64,000 nucleotides of DNA from Phoronis australis (Eukaryota; Phoronida; Phoronidae), in assembly GCA_002633005.1 (NCBI GenBank), contig NMRA01000693.1, positions 39,691 to 103,690 of the forward strand. Direction: 5' to 3'. Under the pieces are notes generated by a model. It was not told the DNA's origin and did not search any database. It saw only the letters and a program-made list of their open reading frames with translations. Of the stretch, positions 59,501 through 64,000 are shown piece by piece; the stretch's first letter is position 1, and every line of letters starts with the position of its first letter. A program made the translations under genes and the position numbers.

Positions 59501-62500
59501 TTTCAAACTTGGCATTTCAAGCCGTTTGCATTGAAGTTCAGAATCAACGTTTCCAGCTAAAGTCACCCTTTCTCCCTGTTTATAATACAAAGATCAAATT
59601 TGCTTATACGATACACCACTAGGGACTTATCATCTTCGCTATTCGGCAAATCCCACGATGGCAATGAGGTGATAGAAAGAAGGACTGAGGTTTTGTGGCA
59701 ATCCTGGACAAAGTTAAACACACAGAAACCTAGATCTGCACATGTGCAATATACATCACTTTCCCATCTGAGTTGAAATGATTCGACTATGCATTCAAAA
59801 TTCACAAGGTAGAAATTGGTCTAGGTTAAATCGATTCGAAACCACCTCCCTGAATGGGTACACACGTTTCCTATAGAGATAATAATGAACCTAAAACCAA
59901 TTTTGAAATGATCTAAAAATTTCAATCCAAACAAACCTTTTGCTGCTTTTCCTTCTCAGCTAACTGCTTCTTCAATTTTTCAATCAGATTCTTCATCGTA
60001 GTCGTCGGAGCTTTCACGTTAGCCTCTTTCTGAAGTTCTAGTTCATGGTTGAGCTGCTCAATCTCCAGTTTTTGGTTTGCAACCTCTTCGGTGAGGACGC
60101 TGATTTCTTTGGTAGAATTGGCCTGTGCTTTTTCATGTTCATCTTTTTGTCTTGAAAGAGAATAACACACCACAGTGATATAGTAACAAGTAATTATTAA
60201 TTCTACAGTACACAGCATGTAAGACAAATAAGAGTCACAAGCTAATCCATTACAAATTTGATGTCAACTAAAACCACTTGTTTAATTCACATTGCATGTA
60301 ATTATAGCAAAAACTGAATACCGTTTGGAATCAAAGTGGCATAACAATACAATGATGTTTTTAACAACATCACAACTGTTTTACAATTGACTGGATTTCT
60401 TTCATATTGAATTTAAGAACATTTGTGGATCAGACTTTTTTACAATCTTTAATTCCTACAAATTAAACAAATTATAGACCCAGCCCTTTCATCGACGATT
60501 AAGGCATTAATTGTCAGTTTAGAGTTGAATTAGAGTGATACCATTGTTAATCCCTTGTAATGACTGTCACGAAAGTGTGACATGCATCCATAAACAATGT
60601 TCATTTTAAGAGGATATTATTAAATAAATCCTCACAGATACGCGTTCTGTGTTTTTATATTTCAAAAGACTAAAAAAATTATTATCTGTACAATCATTAA
60701 TTTGTAAGAGGTGATTCTATGTCTTTTGGTGACTAAGGCTCACCACATTTCCAGAGAACCTTGAAGCGCATGATCATTGCTGTACGTAATTTGGCAAAGG
60801 ACTATGTTAATTAATTACAGCAAAATTTTCAAAACATAATAAATTAACAAATAACATGTCTGACAAATAGTGCAGAGTTTGTCTTGAGATATTTTAAAAA
60901 AACGATGATTATGAAGATAATGGCATTGCCCAGGAATAAGTACAGGCAAGGTTGAGGTGCCAAGTAGTTCTATGTTCGCTTGATCCAGCTGGTGACTGCA
61001 GAATCAGCCAGACTTGAAACTGTCGTGGCTCACTGGCTGCACAACAAATTGAGCAAGTAAATTTGAGCGAAAATCTAGATTGGCTTCTGAATCATCTGTT
61101 ATTTTTTGACTGACCTTCTTGCGAAAAAAGTTTGAAGAAATTTGAAGTAATTTCTGGCAACAATGCTTACGGCAGAACTACGTAAACAGTGCAGGAGTCC
61201 CCCAAATTCTCATTGCTAACAAAATGCATTTTGTTTAGATGAAGCAAAACTGCATGTTAATGTAACTATATTCAAACCATTTTGTATTAATCATGTACAT
61301 CTAAATTGTACCCACACAACTGCACGTTTTTTTTTTACTTCAAATAAAACATGATTCCACTTGTGTTTTCTTGTTGTTTCGCAGTAAAGATTTTTCTCGA
61401 CTTCGAATGAACGTGACTATTACATCACTGGAAATGGCACCTGTGCACTTTTACCTACACAATGTAAAATGTGTCAATATTGTTGTTGAAAATTTGTCAA
61501 AAAAGTTGCATTTTTCTACTGTAGCATATTTCTGTCGTTGCATATTTCTACCCTTGCAAATTTCTGCCGTTGCATATTTCTGCCGGTTGCAAATTTCTGC
61601 CGCTGCATATTTCCGCCGTTGCACATTTCTGCTGTTGTATAGTTCTGCCATTGCATATTTCAGCCAATGCATACTCCTGCCGTAACATAACCAAAATTGA
61701 ATAAAATTATCAAGAATCTCATCAAAGTATGATACAATTCCGATGAAAGTTTCTTTGGAAGCTCAATAGATGGCGCTTCTTGTGAAAGATGGTATTTGCT
61801 AGTCAAAGAAAGCTACATATATATTATTAGTGCCAAAAGGCTGACGTGAAGAACGTCCAGCTCACTAGAAAATAGTTCCATGAATTGATGCCTGACTGAC
61901 ACAACAGACCACCTGTGAAACTTTAGTTGTGTTTACTTGTGCCTTGCAATAAGACACCAGTGAAGAAACATTACTGGCCTTATCAAGAGCTTATTAATGC
62001 TCTACTGTATAAATCAATATCACTGCACATTTTCTGAACTGATCAAACCAGCAACCTAGATCTATTTGTCTGAATTGACTGTGAAGAGAAGTTCTTTGCT
62101 CAAGAATTAAACAGTTTACCATTTGCAAAATGAACCAGAGCCCTGCTTATGCCACTTTCACGACTGTTTTACAAACAATAACAGTTTTGACTTACTTCTT
62201 GTTTTCTGCTGCCAAGTTCTTCAGCGTCCTTTCGTACTTTTTCTTCCAACTCTCTGTCTCGTGATTAGCAGCCTTCAATTTATCCGTCAACTTGGCCATG
62301 GCGTTGTCCTGCTCAGCTAAAGTGTCCTCTAGTTCGTTGAGACGGGCCAGCTGCACACAGAACCATACAAAAGTGAATTTTAAAATATTGAAATTAAGCC
62401 CTAACACAAATTAGTGAAATAATTCAATCTGTCTATGTGAGACTGAGTCACCTATCATTAAGTCATTGATAGGCAATGCTGCAGTGGAACAGCAACTCTG

Positions 62501-63371
62501 ACCATCCAAAGACAAATTAGAAACAGACATGCATTTAAGTTACCTATGAGCAATATAGCTTAACCTTTCACTAACATGCAGTGTAAGTAAAAAGCATTCA
62601 GACAAAACAACACAGAATTCCCCTCATGAAGGCAGAAGGCAAATTCATGGTCAGAATAATCTTTCCCTCATAATGGAGAATGCATTGAAATTTACAGGAA
62701 AGTTAGTAAGGTGGTTAAGCCATTCTGTAATTAGAATTTTGCCACCACAATAGTTATTACCACACAGTTTTGCTGTTAACAGAATTAGCAGTGATGACGG
62801 GAAAACAGCGGCTGGCCTGATTAAGTTTATTGTCTGGTACTGTATTTCAAGACATGACTCCTTTAAAGGAACTGGTGAACTACTTACATTTCAGAGAAGT
62901 GTAACATATCACACAAATTCTTAACTGACATTGAAACTCTACTTTTTGCCAGATTTTCTTTTAATTATTGCTTACCTTGTGGAACGTGGTAAACAACAAC
63001 ATGGCTGTGCAATAAAAAGATGACAAGAAGCCATTAAATTTTAATCTTGTTCAGTAACTAATCACCTATCATGGTTGTTTCCTGCTGAAAACCAAATGGA
63101 ACCGGTCCATCAGTCAAACACAACAAACAATATACAAATTGAACAAGTCTACCTGTTTGTTAGTGGGCAGCGCCGGTTGCTCCTTGCTGATCACCTGATG
63201 GGCGGCCTCACGGAACTTGTTAAAAGCAGCATCATTCTTAGAGTGTAGTCTCTCCTGCATCTGTGTCAGTTCACGCTCGTGTCTGCGGTTCAACTCCTGC
63301 ATGTCGTCACGTGTCTGCTTCAGCAACTCCTGGTACTTTTGTAACGTCTCCTCCTTCTGCTGCAGACGAGC
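41606..63371 (-). CDS. CEP290: CEP290, C-terminal 931 residues in 19 exons (5' part off the window)
   Basis: Minus-strand exons, 5' to 3': 63153-63371, 62196-62350, 59937-60150, 57343-57480, 56909-57023, 56159-56268, 55842-55973, 55002-55147, 54344-54488, 53426-53551, 53104-53238, 47565-47663, 47137-47301, 46862-46984, 46085-46306, 44457-44549, 43522-43692, 42248-42373, 41606-41767. All are GT-AG, phases agree throughout, total 2796 nt. CEP290 is a very long coiled-coil protein of centriolar satellites and the ciliary transition zone that bridges microtubules and membrane and gates ciliary traffic; human loss causes Joubert syndrome and Leber amaurosis. The fragment is almost entirely heptad coiled coil. 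Diagnostic blocks include APTTTMKNLIEKLKKQLAEK, RWEESKKWQ, ENIELRFEASQAKKDMPRLK, WKSVVVTRMYEEKL and FFEEIEDLKYNY. It covers about the last 38% of a human-length protein (2479 aa). Confidence 0.97.
43891..43990 (+). repeat. Short dispersed repeat, copy 2
   Basis: GGCACATAAAATGAGAAGCC, CTGGTCTCAAGCAATAA and CAATTTGAGACTAATAA, collinear with 37424-37550. It sits in a CEP290 intron. A decayed third copy is at about 46624-46690. Confidence 0.5.
45051..45745. repeat. 25-bp minisatellite, 28 copies, in a CEP290 intron
   Basis: Unit TTTAGAGACTAAGATACACT plus GGGTA, repeated 28 times without interruption between exons 46085-46306 and 44457-44549. Two main variants differ by ACACTGGG versus ACGCCGGG; they are arranged in blocks (copies 7-10 GCC, 11-18 ACT, 19-22 GCC), and a GGGAA variant occurs only in copies 21, 22 and 25. 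The low divergence indicates recent homogenisation. No coding role. Confidence 0.98.
46085..47663 (-). CDS. CEP290: CEP290 middle exons 12-15 of the window
   Basis: Exons 47565-47663, 47137-47301, 46862-46984 and 46085-46306 (fragment residues 546-748). They encode the ELEKTIGLLKKVVERTQQEN block, the RYQSTQRGTARIMTDYERIR block and the SKGWKSVVVTRMYEEKLKN block, all collinear with the human C-terminal region. Donors are GTGGGT, GTAGGC, GTTTGA and GTATTG, several of them weak. Confidence 0.95.
50220..50470. repeat. Degenerate triple repeat, about 66-85 bp units
   Basis: Three diverged units share GGCCTNGCAAGCCTCAA and TATTCAT...CTAGGCTCCACC blocks (around 50285, 50360 and 50440). The middle unit contains ATGTCTTTCTTGGCCT, identical over 16 bases to the plus-strand sequence of the CEP290 exon 53104-53238. 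Reading the minus strand gives EFEACEAKKDIV-like stretches. May be chance or exon-derived. Confidence 0.55.
50853..51531 (+). mobile_element. 5'-truncated LINE tail (Tx1/L1-like) with target duplication
   Basis: An open frame of 161 codons (50862-51347) encodes the end of a non-LTR retrotransposon ORF2, with the KSFKYMLLHNRVYTN block and a Cys-His knuckle CPYCNLVQSTEHMFFLC. A 3' UTR with AATAAA and a poly(A) run ends at about 51531. The insert is bracketed by AACTGGAAAGCTGAAA (50837-50852) and AACTGGAAAGCCTGAAA (51532-51548), a 16-17-bp target-site duplication differing by one base. The frame is intact but lacks all catalytic domains. Lies in the 5.4-kb CEP290 intron. Confidence 0.88.
53104..57480 (-). 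CDS. CEP290: CEP290 exon cluster 4-11 of the window
   Basis: Eight closely spaced exons: 57343-57480, 56909-57023, 56159-56268, 55842-55973, 55002-55147, 54344-54488, 53426-53551, 53104-53238 (fragment residues 197-545). They carry the LSKALSDLRSEM, VNVQKTVDRRTKEL, ENEELKRKVRLLEDELKKK, MVARWEESKKWQRQMDRLK and VQLRNKYLSEKLDELE blocks of CEP290. Introns here are 0.2-0.9 kb, much shorter than those on either side. A single N at 55359 lies in a G-rich intron stretch. Confidence 0.96.
57735..58830 (+). repeat. Dispersed repeat family, member 4: about 148-bp units in an ABC-ABC order
   Basis: A head segment (57737-57830, with GTTGAAATGCACCCACGAATG and GTGCTTCTAGGGGTGTTT) is followed by tandem units. 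Every unit ends near a CCACTAG motif; successive motifs are spaced 152, 146, 145, 158 and 148 bases. Longer landmarks (AGGAGATACAGCC at 57895, 58335 and 58785; GAAGATACAG at 58191 and 58637) repeat every 440-450 bases, so three unit types form a higher-order repeat, seen twice. A head plus a core of tandem units of about 150 bp is the layout described for pearl/Helentron-type non-autonomous elements; this assignment is inference. Lies in a CEP290 intron. Confidence 0.8.
57928..58690 (+). promoter_or_regulatory. Array of six CTCF-core-like motifs
   Basis: CCACTAGGAGGCG (57928), CCACTAGGTGGCG (58080), CCACTAGGGGGCGC (58226), CCACTAGGAGGTGCC (58371), CCACTAGATGGAGC (58529) and CCACTAGGGGGCAC (58677), all in the same orientation. 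The bilaterian CTCF core is close to CCANNAGGNGGC, and 58226 and 58677 are full-length matches. Whether the protein binds here is not known from sequence. Confidence 0.45.
59937..63371 (-). CDS. CEP290: CEP290 first three exons in the window
   Basis: Exons 63153-63371, 62196-62350 and 59937-60150 (fragment residues 1-196). They encode EETLQKYQELLKQTRDDMQ, PALPTNKQ, the ELEDTLAEQDNAMAKLTDKL block and QKEANVKAPTTTMKNLIEKL. Phases: 63153-63371 starts in phase 0 from an upstream exon outside the window. The introns of 0.8-2.8 kb contain two minisatellites and the CTCF-like repeat downstream. Confidence 0.96.
61506..61683. repeat. 16-bp minisatellite, 11 copies
   Basis: Unit TTGCATATTTCTGCCG with moderate divergence between copies, in the CEP290 intron between 60150 and 62196. 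The unit length is not a multiple of three, so the open frames across it on both strands are incidental. Confidence 0.9.
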
Positions 63372-63655
63372 CTGGAAAGAAATGGAAGATGGTGGATTAC
63401 CAAACAAGCCTGGTAAGAAATGGAAGACACTGAATTACCAGATGAGCTTGGCAGAAAATGGAAGATGGTGGATTACCAAACGAGCATGGTAAGAAATGGA
63501 AGACATTGAATTACCAGATGAGCTTGGGTGGAAATGGAAGACTTTGGATTACTAGGACAGGCAAAAATGGAAGACGTTAAACTAGATGAGCTCGTTAAGA
63601 ATGGAGGACATTGGATTAATCACATGAGCCTGGCAAGATGGAAAACGTTGAAACA
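63372..63655. repeat. 38-bp tandem array abutting a CEP290 splice acceptor, about 8 copies
   Basis: Units begin CCTGGTAAGAAATGGAAGAC and run 38 bases (63372, 63410, 63448, 63486, 63524, then shorter decayed units to about 63655). Two subtypes alternate (GATGGTGGATTACCAAAC and GACATTGAATTACCAGAT), giving a 76-bp higher-order period. The array starts at the first intron base next to exon 63153-63371. On the CEP290 strand each unit repeats the acceptor tract CTTCCATTTCTTNCCAG. Confidence 0.85.
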
Positions 63656-64000
63656 ATAGGCCTCCAACTTTTTACAAGATACAAGATGCAAGTAAATTTA
63701 ATGACGATTGAATGAAAGATGCAGTCTGTAGCACAACAAATGTGCAACGAGTAATTAGTCAACAAAATAAGTCATCTGACTAGTAAATCTCAAATACTTT
63801 GAGAAAGGTAAGTCGGAACAAGAAACGGATAATGATATATGACAAATAGCGCTTGCTGAGATATATCCACATAATTATACTGATCTGCAAAGCGAAGAAT
63901 GGAAAAATGGCCACGGCTGTCATTTTGAGTTTGATTTAAACAAAAAATGCTAGGCCTTAACGAATTAGTGAGACACGTTGTTTGTTATATTTCAAGGTGA

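Noticed and set aside
61371-61685. Open frames on both strands over the 16-bp minisatellite
   Set aside because: Repeat-driven frames (units lacking stops); no family resemblance.

Overview
This is eukaryotic (metazoan) genomic DNA. AT-rich introns of 0.1 to 8 kb with GT-AG borders separate short coding exons, and LINE, SINE, hAT and tandem-repeat sequence fills most of the rest. The proteins are animal orthologues with high similarity to their vertebrate counterparts. With this mix of transposons, the window looks like an aquatic invertebrate, perhaps an invertebrate deuterostome, but I cannot name the species from sequence alone.

Four genes can be rebuilt exon by exon, and every splice phase closes. 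(1) 2836-14647, plus strand: a 12-exon, 659-residue LRRC74-type leucine-rich-repeat protein with an EF-hand-like tail. (2) 24428-34236, plus strand: GABARAP, the ubiquitin-like ATG8-family autophagy modifier, 3 exons, 117 residues. (3) 37912-40952, plus strand: a 4-exon, 398-residue TMEM135-like membrane protein. (4) 41606-63371, minus strand: the last 19 recognisable exons (931 residues) of the ciliary transition-zone coiled-coil protein CEP290, whose 5' part runs off the right edge. Genes 3 and 4 converge tail to tail with only 653 bases between stop codons. I see no operon-like or functional link between the four genes.

The non-coding part holds a broken CR1/L2-like LINE in an LRRC74 intron (about 5225-7100) and a duplicated LINE 3' end (8172-10924). 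A tRNA-derived SINE lies near 11200. There is a near-identical 1.97-kb direct duplication (19239-23184) and a complete hAT-like element with 13-bp terminal inverted repeats and an 8-bp target duplication (27008-29195). A 5'-truncated LINE tail with a target duplication sits at about 50853-51531. A dispersed repeat family (about 480-1215, 16950-17350, 29560-30450, 57735-58830) has an internal unit of about 148 bp that carries CTCF-core-like motifs. Three minisatellites lie in CEP290 introns (25 bp x 28, 16 bp x 11, 38 bp x about 8); the last repeats a functional splice acceptor.

The window contains four single N characters. Three of them sit exactly at the junction of a direct duplication. This points to unmerged overlapping contig ends or uncollapsed alleles, so the two larger tandem duplications should not be taken as real without read-level support.
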